A stretch of DNA of 59,636 bases from Woeseiaceae bacterium (GCA_030065985.1 JASJCM010000010.1:1-59636), one strand, 5' to 3'. Counted from the first letter of the stretch, positions 9,044 through 18,960 are shown. The notes: generated by a model not told the origin, from the letters alone. Program-made: numbers and translations.

Positions 9044-10405
9044 TTACAGGCTGGTGTAGAGAACCCACAGAATCGCGAGCGGTACGACGATCCGAATCAT
9101 CCACAGCCAGGCCTTGGCCATTAACGCGCCGCCGAAGTCGAGATCTTCGGCGAGCACCGAGGGTTTGACCAGCCAGCCGACGAACAGTGCCATCAAAATA
9201 CCGCCGAGCGGCATCATTACGTTCGCCGTGAAATAGTCGATCAGTGCAAATGGCGTCATGCCTTCGAATGCGGCGATGCCGCCGAGCGGATACGTCTCGG
9301 ACCAGATGTTGAACGAGAATACCGTCAACAGACCGATGGCCCATGCCAGCACACCGAACACGAGCACGCCGTTGCGACGCTTCATGTGCCACTTGCCTTC
9401 GGCGAATCGCACGATTGGCTCGATAATTGCGATAAGCGACGTTACAGCAGCGAACGCAAGGAGGATGAAGAACACGACGCCAAAGATTCGGCCGCCAGGC
9501 ATTTCGGCGAATGCGGTCGGCAGCGTCTGGAAGATCAGCCCTGGGCCCGAACCCGGATCGAGGTTGTTGCCGAAGACAAGCGGGAAGATCATCAGGCCCG
9601 CAAGTAGCGCAACGAGCGTGTCAGCGCCTGCGATCACGAGGGCGGACTTCGTCAGCGACACGCCCTTCGGCACGTACGAGCCGTACGTCATCAGGAGACC
9701 CATCGCCACGCTGATCGAGAAGAATGCCTGACCGATCGCGACAAGCACTGTCGCGCCGTCAATTTTGCTGAAATCGGCGCTGAACAGGAAATCGATTGCC
9801 CGGCCGAAGTCACCTTCGACCGCCGCGTACCCGATCATCAGAATGAGCATCGCGAACAGCGACGGCATCAGCACCGTGACGGCCTTCTCGATACCCTTCT
9901 TGAGGCCGCGACCGACGATATACAGGGCAATAGCCATGAATACGGTGTGCCAGACAATGAGCTGCCGGGGATCGGCCAGCAGAGCGTCGAATTGCGCCGC
10001 AACAGCCGCCGGGGCCGCATCACCAAAGCCACTGCCTGCCTTGAAGATATAGGACAACGTCCAGCCGGCAATCACACAGTAGTACGTCGCGATCAGGTAG
10101 CCAACAAGCATGGCCATGTAGCCGACGAGCGACCAGGCCCGTGGTTGACCCGCGTCGCGCGCGACATTGGCCATTGCAATGGGTGGACTGTGTCCGCCCG
10201 CACGACCGATCCACAATTCGGCGATCAGGATCGGGATGGCGATAAAGAGCACACACCCGAGATATACGAGCACGAACGCCCCGCCGCCGCTTACCCCGAC
10301 GACGAACGGGAATTTCCAGATGTTGCCGAGTCCAACCGCGGCGCCAACCGCGGCCAGCACGAAAGTGAAGCCCGATGACCAGGATTTCGCTGAAGCTGCT
10401 GCCAT
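9044..10405 (-). CDS. Sodium-dependent transporter, neurotransmitter:sodium symporter (SNF) family
   Basis: Protein of 453 residues with about 11-12 membrane segments. The start (ATG at 10405, MAAASAKSWSSGFTFVLAAV) has an AAGAGGAA ribosome site. It leads into GAAVGLGNIWKFPFVVGVSG, the unwound TM1 motif in this family that binds Na+ and substrate. The family imports amino acids or similar solutes with Na+ (LeuT, TnaT, MhsT are examples); the substrate is not predictable here. A GTG at 10450 would add 15 residues but has no better ribosome site. The M16 peptidase follows, so a role in taking up peptide-derived amino acids is plausible but inferred. Confidence 0.92.
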   Translation of the reverse strand: MAAASAKSWSSGFTFVLAAVGAAVGLGNIWKFPFVVGVSGGGAFVLVYLGCVLFIAIPILIAELWIGRAGGHSPPIAMANVARDAGQPRAWSLVGYMAMLVGYLIATYYCVIAGWTLSYIFKAGSGFGDAAPAAVAAQFDALLADPRQLIVWHTVFMAIALYIVGRGLKKGIEKAVTVLMPSLFAMLILMIGYAAVEGDFGRAIDFLFSADFSKIDGATVLVAIGQAFFSISVAMGLLMTYGSYVPKGVSLTKSALVIAGADTLVALLAGLMIFPLVFGNNLDPGSGPGLIFQTLPTAFAEMPGGRIFGVVFFILLAFAAVTSLIAIIEPIVRFAEGKWHMKRRNGVLVFGVLAWAIGLLTVFSFNIWSETYPLGGIAAFEGMTPFALIDYFTANVMMPLGGILMALFVGWLVKPSVLAEDLDFGGALMAKAWLWMIRIVVPLAILWVLYTSL

Positions 10406-10569
10406 TGTTGTTATTCCTCTTGCCGGCCATCCCCCCGGACAGCGGGACATAGCTTACAACACTGCTCCGACCGACGTGGGACTACCACAGTTGCCGTATC
10501 CCCCGTTTCAGGGATTCTCACTAAGATATTCGGCTAGCCGTGCAAACCATGCAGTAACAGGACACCGAC

Positions 10570-12348
10570 GTGACGACTTACAACCCACCGCTCGACGACA
10601 TCAATTTCTGCATTCGCCACCTTGCGGGCATCGACGACATCCTCAAGCTCGCGCCTTACGAAGGCATTGAGGCTGCGGACCTGGAACAGGTTCTGGACGA
10701 ATCCGCAAAGTTCGCTCGCGACATCATCGCCCCGACCAACGTGCCCGGCGACCAGCAGGGTTGCGCCGTCGAAGGCGACAGTGTGCGCGTACCGGCCGAG
10801 TTTGCCGACGTTCATAGCCAGTTCGTCGAAAATGGCTGGCAGGCGGTGGGTGGCAATGCCGAATACGACGGTATGGGCCTGCCCGCGATTACGGCATTCG
10901 CAACCAACGAGATGGTCCAGACCGCCAACATCTCCTATTCGCTGTTGCCGATGCTGACGTCGGATGCCGCCGAGGCGATGGCGGCGCATGCGAGCGACGA
11001 ACTCAAGTCGACCTATCTTTCGAAGATCGTGACGGGTCAGTGGGCAGCCACGATGAACCTGACCGAGGCACAAGCCGGTTCCGACCTCGCGGCCATTACC
11101 ACGCGCGCCGTCCGCGATGGCGATCAGTTCCGTATCTTCGGCACAAAGATCTTCATCACGTGGGGCGACCACGAACTCTCCGAGAACGTCATTCACCTTG
11201 TCCTTGCGCGCATCGATGGCGCGCCTGAAGGCGTGCGCGGCATCTCGATGTTCCTCGTTCCGAAGTTCCTCGTGACCGCTGACGGCGAGCCAGGCGAGCG
11301 CAACGACCTGCGTGCCACGTCGGTCGAGCATAAGCTGGGCATCCACGGCAGTCCTACGTGCGTCATGCAGTTCGGTGACAAAGACGGCGCCGTCGGTTAC
11401 CTCGTCGGTGAAGAGAACCGGGGACTGCACGCGATGTTCACGATGATGAATCATGCGCGCATGGGCGTCGGCCTGCAGGGGCTTGCAGTCAGCGAGCGCG
11501 CGTTCCAGCATGCGAGCGCTTACGCGCTCGATCGCGTGCAGGGGCGCGTGCCAGGCATGGAGGGCACAGCGCCCATTATCCACCACGCCGATGTTCGTCG
11601 CATGCTCATGCTGATGCGTTCACAGGTCGAAGCGATGCGTGCGTTGTCCTACACGGCTGCGGCGCAAACCGACCTCGCTCATCATGGCGCGGACGACGAC
11701 ACGCGCGCGGCGGCCGACCGGCGCTTGTCTTTGCTGACGCCTATCGTTAAGGGCTGGTGCACCGAGACGTCTGAGCAGGTCACGTCGCTCGGCATCCAGA
11801 TTCATGGCGGTATGGGATTCGTCGAGGAAACCGGCGCCGCACAGCATTATCGCGATGCGCGCATTCTGACGATTTACGAGGGCACGAGCGGCATTCAGGC
11901 TGGTGACTTCGCCGGTCGGAAGGTAATGGGTGACGAGGGGCGCGAACTTCGGGCACTGCTCGCAGAACTGCGCGCGGACTTCGCAGCGGCGAATGACGAG
12001 CCAATACAAGGCATCATCGCTGCGGTATTGGCTGGAATCGACCAGCTCGAGCAGGGTCTCGAATGGTTGCTCGGTAATGCCATGTCCAGCCCGACCACGC
12101 CTGGTACCGCAAGCTTTAACTTCATGATGCTCGCAGGCACCGTGCTCGGCGGTGCCTACATCGCCAAGGCTGCAACAATCGCGACGTCCGGCGAGAGCAG
12201 CCAGGATGCGGGGTTTGGCCAGGAGAAGCTCGCAACTGCGGCGTTTTATTGCGCGCACGTGTTGCCGCGCGCGCATGGGTTCCTCAGCGCCATGACCGCG
12301 GACCCGGCAATTACGATGGCGATTCCGGCGAAGTCGTTCCAGGCCTGA
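10570..12348 (+). CDS. Acyl-CoA dehydrogenase, long DmdC/FadE-like form
   Basis: Protein of 592 residues, starting at a GTG at 10570 (read as MTTYNPPLDDINFCIRHLAG). It is the long acyl-CoA dehydrogenase subtype, with an extra helical C-terminal domain of about 150 residues. NLTEAQAGSDLAAI and FGTKIFITWGDHE are flavin-contact segments; IHGGMGFVEETGAAQHYRDA and RILTIYEGTSGIQAGDF carry the catalytic-base region. The enzyme oxidises an acyl-CoA to the trans-2-enoyl-CoA, passing electrons to ETF. Relatives include 3-methylmercaptopropionyl-CoA dehydrogenase DmdC, but several substrates are possible. It is divergent from the symporter across 164 bp, in which no convincing promoter was seen. Confidence 0.9.
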   Translation: MTTYNPPLDDINFCIRHLAGIDDILKLAPYEGIEAADLEQVLDESAKFARDIIAPTNVPGDQQGCAVEGDSVRVPAEFADVHSQFVENGWQAVGGNAEYDGMGLPAITAFATNEMVQTANISYSLLPMLTSDAAEAMAAHASDELKSTYLSKIVTGQWAATMNLTEAQAGSDLAAITTRAVRDGDQFRIFGTKIFITWGDHELSENVIHLVLARIDGAPEGVRGISMFLVPKFLVTADGEPGERNDLRATSVEHKLGIHGSPTCVMQFGDKDGAVGYLVGEENRGLHAMFTMMNHARMGVGLQGLAVSERAFQHASAYALDRVQGRVPGMEGTAPIIHHADVRRMLMLMRSQVEAMRALSYTAAAQTDLAHHGADDDTRAAADRRLSLLTPIVKGWCTETSEQVTSLGIQIHGGMGFVEETGAAQHYRDARILTIYEGTSGIQAGDFAGRKVMGDEGRELRALLAELRADFAAANDEPIQGIIAAVLAGIDQLEQGLEWLLGNAMSSPTTPGTASFNFMMLAGTVLGGAYIAKAATIATSGESSQDAGFGQEKLATAAFYCAHVLPRAHGFLSAMTADPAITMAIPAKSFQA

Positions 12349-12362
12349 CAGCTGCCAGGCGC

Positions 12363-13862
12363 TTAGTCGCTCTGGCCGATGTCACCGAAGCAGATGAACT
12401 TCGTCTCGACGTACTCGTCGATACCGTAGCGTGATCCTTCCCGGCCCTGGCCAGATTCCTTCACGCCACCGAACGGGATGAACTGCGACGTGAATAAGGC
12501 CTCGTTGACGCCGACCATGCCGTACTCGATGCCTTCAGCGACCCGCCACGAACGATTCTGATTGCTCGTATAGACGTACGATGCCAGCCCGAACTCGGTG
12601 TCGTTGGCCATGTCGATCGCTTCTCTTTCGGTACTGAACTTGAAGATCGGCGCAATCGGGCCAAAGATCTCTTCGTTGAAGATGCGCATGTCGGGCGTGA
12701 CATTGCACAGAATCGTCGGCTCAATGAACTGCGAGTCGTCCTCGCCAAATTCGCCGCCTGCGGCGACTGTCGCGCCGTGCTCGACGGCATCGTCAACAAG
12801 ATCCTTGATGTCCTCGAGCGCCTTGCGCGTGATCATCGGGCCATGCGTTACTGACTCGTCGAGACCGTTACCGATCTTGTACGTGCCTACGACTTTCTTC
12901 AGCTCTTCAATGAACTCGTCATAGACCGTGTCCTGGACGAGAATCCGGTTCGCGCAAATGCAAGTCTGGCCCGAGTTGCGATACTTGGAGGCAGCCGCGC
13001 CCTGCGCAGCGAGCGCAAGATCAGCGTCTTCAAAGACGATGACCGGCGCATTGCCACCGAGTTCCATTGAGAGGCGCTTGAGCGTATCCGCACACTGCTT
13101 CGTCAGCAGCTTGCCGATGGCCGTTGAGCCGGTAAACGTCAGCTTGCGAACGATCGGATTGCGACACATCTCATCCCCGACGGGTGCCGAATGCGCGGTC
13201 GGCAGGACATTGAGCAGGCCTGCTGGCAGACCGGCACGATCGGCAAGTACTGCCAGCGCCAGCATCGATAGCGGCGTCTCATGCGGTGGCTTGGCAACCA
13301 TGGCGCAGCCAACGGCCAGCGCCGGCGCGACTTTGCGGGTCAACATCGCGGCCGGGAAATTCCATGGCGTAATTGCAGCGCAGACTCCAACCGGCTGCTT
13401 GATTACGATACCCCGGCGGCCCGGTTGCGGCAGCGGCAACACATCGCCGTAGACGCGCTTGCCCTCTTCAGCGAACCACTCGATGAACGAGGCGGCGTAC
13501 GCCACTTCGCCCCGCGACTCCGCGAGGATCTTGCCCTGCTCGACCGTCATGATAATGGCGAGATCTTCGAGATTCTCGAGCAGCAGGTCGTTCCACTTCT
13601 TGAGGACCGCCGAACGCTCCATCGCGGTCCTCGCCGCCCACTCCTTTTGCGCGACCTCGGCAGCCTCGATGGCACGGCGTGTCTCGTCAGCGCCGACGCT
13701 CGCGACTTCGACGATCGTTTCGTGGGTTGCCGGATTGAGCACCGGGAACGTCGCGCCGTCATCGGCGTCGACCCATTCACCGTTGATGTAGGCCTGCGTC
13801 CGGATCAGACTCGGGTCGCTTAGCGACCAGTCGGCACCGGCCGATTTCAATGCTTCTGACAT
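12363..13862 (-). CDS. gabD: NAD(P)-dependent succinate-semialdehyde dehydrogenase
   Basis: Protein of 499 residues of the ALDH5/GabD subgroup. The ATG at 13862 is preferred over a GTG at 13871 because AGGGTGA sits at good spacing before it. Seen in order: ITPWNFPAAMLTRKVAPALA (cofactor binding), FTGSTAIGKLL, catalytic Glu in MELGGNAPVIVFEDADLA, catalytic Cys in NSGQTCICANRILVQ, and EEIFGPIAPIFKF. GabD oxidises succinate semialdehyde to succinate, the last step of GABA breakdown. A class III aminotransferase lies 2 kb upstream in the opposite direction, but nothing shows it makes the semialdehyde. Glutarate or malonate semialdehyde relatives are possible alternatives. Confidence 0.88.
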   Translation of the reverse strand: MSEALKSAGADWSLSDPSLIRTQAYINGEWVDADDGATFPVLNPATHETIVEVASVGADETRRAIEAAEVAQKEWAARTAMERSAVLKKWNDLLLENLEDLAIIMTVEQGKILAESRGEVAYAASFIEWFAEEGKRVYGDVLPLPQPGRRGIVIKQPVGVCAAITPWNFPAAMLTRKVAPALAVGCAMVAKPPHETPLSMLALAVLADRAGLPAGLLNVLPTAHSAPVGDEMCRNPIVRKLTFTGSTAIGKLLTKQCADTLKRLSMELGGNAPVIVFEDADLALAAQGAAASKYRNSGQTCICANRILVQDTVYDEFIEELKKVVGTYKIGNGLDESVTHGPMITRKALEDIKDLVDDAVEHGATVAAGGEFGEDDSQFIEPTILCNVTPDMRIFNEEIFGPIAPIFKFSTEREAIDMANDTEFGLASYVYTSNQNRSWRVAEGIEYGMVGVNEALFTSQFIPFGGVKESGQGREGSRYGIDEYVETKFICFGDIGQSD

Positions 13863-13968
13863 GGCTATCACCCTGCTGTGAGGTTGTTGTCGGGTAGGCG
13901 GGCCATTATCTCACGGGAGCGAGGGCCGTTTCTTGGGCTATTTTCAGGTCCAGGAGTGGAATACCCGC

Positions 13969-14670
13969 CTATCCCGACGGGAGCTCGTGCTGCCCGCTGC
14001 AGATAGCGGCTGTGGCCCTGGCGAGTTCATCGGTTGAGGAAACGAGCGGCACACTCAGCATGCCGTCGTGCAGCACCAGCGTGATCTCGGTGCACCCTCC
14101 GACGACCACAGTCGCGCCGCGCGCAGTCAGCGATTCGGCGAGTGTTTGCATGCGCTCGCCAATACCTGCTGAGCGATCGCCAGCCTTGATCGCGAAGATC
14201 AGCTCCATCAGCTCAGCCATTTCCGACTCATCGGGTACGACCAACTCCGCGCCGGATGCTGCGAAAGCCTTCTGATAAACGCCCGCGTCGAGACACCCCC
14301 TCGTCGCCAGAATACCCACGGCTGCGTGACCCTGACAGGCTGCAACCGTGACATCGAGTATCGACAGCAAAGGGATCGAGACAGCATCCCGAATGGCATC
14401 GGCAAAAGCATGCGCCGTGTTGCAGGGCATGACGAGAAACTCAGCGCCTCCCGCCTCAAGACCTCGGGCCATGTCGGCCATGACCGGTCCCGGGTCATCG
14501 CCGTCGCCGAGCAAGGCCTCCTGGCGACACGGAACGCGGGGATTATTGTCGACGAGCATGCGCACATGATCCTGGTCCCGCGCTGCTTTCGTGAACCCGA
14601 TAACGCCGGACATGAAGTCCACGGTTGCGTCGGGACCCATCCCGCCGATAACACCAACAGTCTTTTGCAT
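13969..14670 (-). CDS. Aspartate/glutamate racemase family protein
   Basis: Protein of 233 residues starting MQKTVGVIGGMGPDATVDFM; the IGGMGP signature and both active-site cysteines (MPCNTAHAF and VGGCTEITL) are present. Family members interconvert D- and L-aspartate or related amino acids without a cofactor, using the two Cys as acid and base. Longer upstream in-frame starts exist but would precede the conserved beta-strand. It is divergent from the aminotransferase (90-bp gap) and 106 bp upstream of gabD on the same strand. Specificity (Asp, Glu or another amino acid) cannot be decided. Confidence 0.88.
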   Translation of the reverse strand: MQKTVGVIGGMGPDATVDFMSGVIGFTKAARDQDHVRMLVDNNPRVPCRQEALLGDGDDPGPVMADMARGLEAGGAEFLVMPCNTAHAFADAIRDAVSIPLLSILDVTVAACQGHAAVGILATRGCLDAGVYQKAFAASGAELVVPDESEMAELMELIFAIKAGDRSAGIGERMQTLAESLTARGATVVVGGCTEITLVLHDGMLSVPLVSSTDELARATAAICSGQHELPSG

Positions 14671-14760
14671 ACTGTGTTGTAGCCTCTTCGCGCGTTGCGC
14701 GTCAACGCATGGCACACTGCGTAACGGCAGATCTCACTCCGCCAATGGAGACCGACTCTG

Positions 14761-16044
14761 ATGGGAACCGAGCAACTGGTGCAACGCCGCCGCCACGCGA
14801 TGGGGCCAGCCTACAGCCACTTCTATCGCGAGCCTCTCTATATCGTCCGGGGCGAGGGCGTCTGGCTGTACGACGACGACGGGCGCCGTTACCTTGACTG
14901 CTACAACAACGTGCCATCGGTCGGGCACTGCCGACCGGAAATCGTCGATGCGTTATCACGGCAAGCCGCGACGCTGAATACACATACTCGTTACCTGCAC
15001 CACGCCATTGTCGAGTACGCCGAAATGCTGGCCGATACCCTGCCGGGCGACCTGTCGGTCTGCACCCTTGTCTGCACGGGCACCGAGGCGAATGACCTTG
15101 CGTACCGCATCGCTCGTGCCGTCACCGGCAACGAAGGCGCAATCTGCACGCACGGTGCCTATCACGGCAATTCGACACTGGTCTCCGAACTGTCACCCGG
15201 GTTCGCCCGTAAGCGGCCGAAACCTGACGTTGTCGCGGACGTGATGCCACCTGATGTCTACCGCGGTCCTTATCGCAGCAATGACCCCGACTACATCGAA
15301 AAGTACGTGCAACTGGTTGACGATGCCGTCGACGAACTTGCCGATAACGGCCACAAGCCGGCGATGATGATCATAGACTCGATTTACGACGCCGCCGGCA
15401 TACATACGCCACCGCCCGAGTACCAACAGCGGGCGCACCAGAGAGTTCGTGCAGCCGGCGGTCTCGTTGTCTGCGATGAAGTGCAATCCGGTCTGACCCG
15501 CCTGGGCGACCACTGGTGGGGCTTCATGGACTCCGGCGTCGTTCCCGATATCGTGACGATGGGCAAACCCATGGGCGCGGGCCATCCGCTGGCCGTCGTC
15601 GTAACCACGCCGGAGATTGCAGCGGACTTTGCTCGAGAGTCGTCGTATTTCAATACGTTCGGCGGTAATCCCGTGTCCGCAACGGTCGGCAAGGCGGTTC
15701 TCGATATCGTGCAGCGCGATGACTTGCTCAGCAATGTTCGCAAGAGCGGCGATTACCTGCTGGCAGGACTGCGTCGACTTGGCGAAAAGCACGCGCTCAT
15801 TGGCGACGTTCGCGGCAAGGGGTTGTTCCTGGCCGTTGACCTTGTTCGTGATCGCGAGACGCGCGAGCCGGCCGCGGCGGAGGCTGCCGAGATCATGGAG
15901 CGCATGCGCGAATCCGGCGTGCTCGTCGCGCTCATCGGCGAGAAGCGCAACGCGATCAAGTTCCGCCCGCCCCTCGTTTTCACTACGGAGCACGCAGACA
16001 TCGCGCTCAATGCGCTGGACCAGGCGCTGGAGGAAGAGCAGTGA
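14761..16044 (+). CDS. Class III (omega) aminotransferase, PLP-dependent
   Basis: Protein of 427 residues with the full class III fold: GVWLYDDDGRRYLDCYNNVP near the N-terminus, CTGTEANDLAYRIARAVTG (PLP phosphate site), IIDSIYDAAGIHTPP, VCDEVQSGLTRLGDHWWGF (Asp to the pyridine nitrogen), and catalytic Lys269 in MGKPMGAGHPLAVV. Such enzymes move amino groups from omega-amino acids, ornithine or amines to pyruvate or 2-oxoglutarate; relatives of this type also include phospholyases such as ethanolamine-phosphate phospho-lyase, so a lyase role is possible. It overlaps the following thioesterase by 4 nt (GTGA), indicating co-translation. Confidence 0.9.
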   Translation: MGTEQLVQRRRHAMGPAYSHFYREPLYIVRGEGVWLYDDDGRRYLDCYNNVPSVGHCRPEIVDALSRQAATLNTHTRYLHHAIVEYAEMLADTLPGDLSVCTLVCTGTEANDLAYRIARAVTGNEGAICTHGAYHGNSTLVSELSPGFARKRPKPDVVADVMPPDVYRGPYRSNDPDYIEKYVQLVDDAVDELADNGHKPAMMIIDSIYDAAGIHTPPPEYQQRAHQRVRAAGGLVVCDEVQSGLTRLGDHWWGFMDSGVVPDIVTMGKPMGAGHPLAVVVTTPEIAADFARESSYFNTFGGNPVSATVGKAVLDIVQRDDLLSNVRKSGDYLLAGLRRLGEKHALIGDVRGKGLFLAVDLVRDRETREPAAAEAAEIMERMRESGVLVALIGEKRNAIKFRPPLVFTTEHADIALNALDQALEEEQ

Positions 16045-16493
16045 TCGACCTCGACCAGTTCGAAGCAGACTGCAGGCGAGACATCCCGCTATTGACGGCA
16101 ATGCAGATGAAGTTCGTCGGTTACGACAACCTGGCGTTGACGATGGAGGCGCCACTCGCGCCGAACATCAATAACAAGGGCACGGCCTTCGGTGGCAGCA
16201 TTGCCAGCATTTGCCTGTTCGGCGGCTGGGCCGTGTCGACACTTGGCTTCATGGACAGCGGCGTCGACAACACTGAAATCGTCGTATTCCGGAATGACAT
16301 GACTTTCGAGCGACCCGCACGTGGCCTGCTGACCGTGAAGGCACGCGTCGAGGCGGCGGAGTTCGAGGGTGTGCTCGCGCGGCTCAAAGGCGGCGACCCC
16401 GGTCGCATCCGCTTCGACGTCTACGTCGACACCTTCCACGATGACAAGCGCTGCGCGACGATGCGCGGCGTCTACGTTGTCTGGCTGAAGTAG
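16041..16493 (+). CDS. YiiD C-terminal-like hotdog thioesterase
   Basis: Protein of 150 residues starting at the GTG at 16041 that overlaps the aminotransferase stop. The pattern MQMKFVGYDNLALTMEAPLA, then PNINNKGTAFGGSIASICLF, matches the putative thioesterase domain found at the C-terminus of YiiD/FabY-like acetyltransferases, here as a free-standing protein. It probably hydrolyses or holds an acyl-CoA or acyl-ACP. The substrate is unknown, and the link to the aminotransferase is known only from the overlap. Confidence 0.75.
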   Translation: MIDLDQFEADCRRDIPLLTAMQMKFVGYDNLALTMEAPLAPNINNKGTAFGGSIASICLFGGWAVSTLGFMDSGVDNTEIVVFRNDMTFERPARGLLTVKARVEAAEFEGVLARLKGGDPGRIRFDVYVDTFHDDKRCATMRGVYVVWLK

Positions 16494-16494
16494 G

Positions 16495-16971
16495 TCAGCT
16501 CCGCGAGTACGTGCCCATCAGGCGGTTCATTCCGATGATGGACGGCTCCAGTTTCGCGAGCAGCTCCCACAGCGTCAGCCCCGGCGGCAGATCCAGCTCA
16601 CTGTCGAGTGCGAGAAGCCAGAAGAAGTAGTGATGAGTCCCATGGCCTGGTGGTGGTGCCGGTCCACCATATCCCTGGTTGCCGAAATCGTTGACGCCCG
16701 GTACGTAGTCAGCCACGCCTTCGGCAAGCTCCGAAATGTGTCCCGGGATACCGTACAGCACCCAGTGCACGAAGCCGTAAGAGCCTGGCTTGACGAGCGG
16801 CGCGTCCGGGTCATGGCAGATCAGAGCGAACGAATTCGTGCCCTCCGGCACATCGGTCCACGACAGTGCCGGGGAAACGTCCTCTGCATCACCCGTGTAC
16901 TTCGCCGGGATAGCCCCGCCCGGTTCGAATGCCGATGTCGTCAGACGCATTTCCGAAAGTGCGAATCCCAT
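16495..16971 (-). CDS. YbhB/YbcL family (Raf kinase inhibitor-like, PEBP) protein
   Basis: Protein of 158 residues. The ATG at 16971 has GGAGG four bases upstream. Sequence hallmarks of bacterial PEBP are present: FEPGGAIPAKYTGDAEDVSP, LICHDPDAPL, FVHWVLYGIP and GYGGPAPPPGHGTHHYFFWL, whose Asp, Pro and His residues line the anion pocket. No signal peptide is visible, as in E. coli YbhB. The molecular function of the family is not established; it binds phospho-ligands in other organisms. It lies 13 nt downstream of the SDR gene on the same strand. Confidence 0.9.
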   Translation of the reverse strand: MGFALSEMRLTTSAFEPGGAIPAKYTGDAEDVSPALSWTDVPEGTNSFALICHDPDAPLVKPGSYGFVHWVLYGIPGHISELAEGVADYVPGVNDFGNQGYGGPAPPPGHGTHHYFFWLLALDSELDLPPGLTLWELLAKLEPSIIGMNRLMGTYSRS

Positions 16972-16984
16972 GTGTCCTCCGTTT

Positions 16985-17728
16985 TCAGATGGCCGAGACG
17001 CCACCGTCGACAGCGATCGCCTGGCCAGTCATGTAAGTGTTGTCCGGATCGACGATGTGCAACATGGCATTGACCATCTCTTCGGGCGTGCCGAGGCGCT
17101 TCATCGGTGCACCGGCAGCCACCATCTCCTGCACATCGCGATCAATTCCTTTTGCCACGAGTGGCGTCGGACTGAAATACGGACAAACCGCGTTGACGCG
17201 GACATTCTTGCGCGCGTACTCGAGCGCGGCCGTCTTCGTTATACCGACGACCGCGTGCTTTGCGGCGACGTAGGGCGTCATCTTGTGGGCTCCCGCGATG
17301 CCTGCCATGGAGGCGACGTTGAGAATGGCGCCGCCGCCCTGTTCCGCCATCACCGGGATCTGGTACTTCATGCCAAAAAACACACCCTTCGTGTTCACGG
17401 CGAAGTTGAAATCCATATCCTCCTCGCTTGTATCCACGAGGCTCTTCATTGGCGTTCCGATACCGGCGTTGTTAATCGCGATGTCGATACGGCCGAACTC
17501 CGCGACCGTTTTTGCCACGAATTCGGCGACCTGTTGTTCGTCGCGAACGTCGCAGGAACAGGCGATGCTGGATACATCCAGGGCACCGGCAACCGCCTTT
17601 ACGCCATCTGCATTGAGATCGCCGAGCGCCAGCTTCGCTCCCTGTGCCTCGAGCTTCTCGGCAAGCAGGCGACCGAAGCCACTGGCGGCGCCTGTGATCA
17701 GCACGACCTTGTCGCTGAAGTTGGACAC
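16985..17728 (-). CDS. Short-chain dehydrogenase/reductase (SDR)
   Basis: Protein of 247 residues, start taken as the GTG at 17728 (reads VSNFSDKVVLITGAASGFGR), which is 5 nt after the stop of the upstream acyl-CoA dehydrogenase. Classical SDR marks: GAASGFGR (TGxxxGxG cofactor loop), NNAG, Ser in NVASMAG, and the YxxxK of PYVAAKHAVVG; the ending YMTGQAIAVDGG is also typical. An Asp after beta-2 (LALGDLNADG) suggests NAD(H) use. It likely oxidises a hydroxyacyl-CoA or alcohol in the same pathway as the co-directional dehydrogenase. Confidence 0.9.
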   Translation of the reverse strand: MSNFSDKVVLITGAASGFGRLLAEKLEAQGAKLALGDLNADGVKAVAGALDVSSIACSCDVRDEQQVAEFVAKTVAEFGRIDIAINNAGIGTPMKSLVDTSEEDMDFNFAVNTKGVFFGMKYQIPVMAEQGGGAILNVASMAGIAGAHKMTPYVAAKHAVVGITKTAALEYARKNVRVNAVCPYFSPTPLVAKGIDRDVQEMVAAGAPMKRLGTPEEMVNAMLHIVDPDNTYMTGQAIAVDGGVSAI

Positions 17729-17733
17729 TGCGG

Positions 17734-18960
17734 CTACGACTTCAGCTGTGTCGCAGCAGCCGCAGCCAGGTTGCGGCCCAGCTGCATCATATGTACCTGG
17801 TCCGGGCCATCCGCCAGTCTGATCGTGCGCGCCGCCGAGTATGCGCGCGCGAGGAAAAAGTCCTGGCAAACGCCGGCGCCGCCGTGAATCTGGATGGCGC
17901 GATCGATGACATTACAGGCCATGACCGGGGCGACAATCTTGATCATCGCGATCAGGTCCTTGGCGGCCTTGTTGCCACCCTTGTCCATGCGTTCCGCGGC
18001 CTTCAGCGTTAGCAACCTCGCCTGCTCGATCTCGCAGGCCGAACGCGCGATGTCTTCTCTGACCGACTGCTGTTTCGACAGCGGCCGGCCGAATGCAATG
18101 CGCGACTCGGCACGGACACACATTGCCTCGAGCGCCCTCTGGGCGAGACCAATCAACCGCATGCAGTGGTGAATCCGGCCAGGGCCAAGCCGGCCCTGTG
18201 CGATTTCGAAGCCGCGCCCTTCCCCGAGCAACAAATTGCTCGCAGGTACGCGCACGTTGTCGAAGTCGACCTCGGCATGACCTTCAGGCGCATCGTCAAA
18301 ACCGAATACCCGCAGAGGACGGGTGACCGTCACGCCCTCGGTGTCTGCCGGCACCAGAATCATCGACTGCTGTCTGTAGCGGTTCTCATTGTCCGGGTCC
18401 GTCTTGCCCATCACGATGTAGATCTTGCAGGCCGTATTGCAGGCGCCGCTCGACCACCACTTGCGGCCGTTGATCACGTAGTCGTCGCCATCGCGAACGA
18501 TCGAGGTTTGGATATTCGTTGCGTCGGACGATGCGACGTCGGGCTCGGTCATGCAGAACGCGGAGCGAATCTCGGCGCGCATCAACGGCGTAAGCCACTC
18601 CGCTTGCTGCTCGGCATTGCCATAGCGTGCCAGCACTTCCATGTTGCCCGTATCCGGCGCGCTGCAGTTGAATACCTCGGGAGCCCACAGCACGCGACCC
18701 ATGATCTCGGCAAGCGGCGCGTACTCGAGATTGGTGAGGCCCGGGCTGAAGTCGCCGTAGTTTTGCGGCAGAAACAGGTTCCAGAGCCCTTGAGCCTGGG
18801 CTCTCTGCTTGAGGTCTTCGAGCAATTCAGGCGACGTCCATCGGTCGCCGGCCTCGATTTGCTCCTCGAAGCGTTGCTCATTGGGATAAACGTGTTCGTC
18901 CATGAAGGCCAGCAGCTGCTGCCGCAGTGCCTCCACTTTGGGGGTGTGTTCAAAGTCCAT
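17734..18960 (-). CDS. Acyl-CoA dehydrogenase (ACAD10/11-like)
   Basis: Protein of 408 residues beginning [20 protein letters not shown] at 18960. Marks: [20 protein letters not shown] (flavin site), [20 protein letters not shown], and the C-terminal [20 protein letters not shown] then [20 protein letters not shown]. In this branch an Asp (ADGPD) occupies the region of the catalytic base. Start, length and motifs fit the ACAD10/11 or FadE-like group that dehydrogenates acyl-CoAs with ETF as acceptor. It is followed within 5 nt by an SDR. A longer frame reaches 19122 but has no family similarity. Confidence 0.9.
   Translation of the reverse strand: MDFEHTPKVEALRQQLLAFMDEHVYPNEQRFEEQIEAGDRWTSPELLEDLKQRAQAQGLWNLFLPQNYGDFSPGLTNLEYAPLAEIMGRVLWAPEVFNCSAPDTGNMEVLARYGNAEQQAEWLTPLMRAEIRSAFCMTEPDVASSDATNIQTSIVRDGDDYVINGRKWWSSGACNTACKIYIVMGKTDPDNENRYRQQSMILVPADTEGVTVTRPLRVFGFDDAPEGHAEVDFDNVRVPASNLLLGEGRGFEIAQGRLGPGRIHHCMRLIGLAQRALEAMCVRAESRIAFGRPLSKQQSVREDIARSACEIEQARLLTLKAAERMDKGGNKAAKDLIAMIKIVAPVMACNVIDRAIQIHGGAGVCQDFFLARAYSAARTIRLADGPDQVHMMQLGRNLAAAAATQLKS

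Noticed and set aside
10534-11586. 350-codon open frame on the minus strand inside the acyl-CoA dehydrogenase gene
   Set aside because: It is antisense to a clearly real gene, has low-complexity R/H/D-rich translation and no ribosome site; long antisense frames are common at this GC content.
15193-16155. 320-codon minus-strand frame inside the aminotransferase gene
   Set aside because: Antisense to the PLP enzyme with intact motifs; no independent evidence.
16790-17887. 365-codon plus-strand frame over the SDR gene
   Set aside because: It lies opposite a typical SDR with all motifs, so it is a shadow frame.
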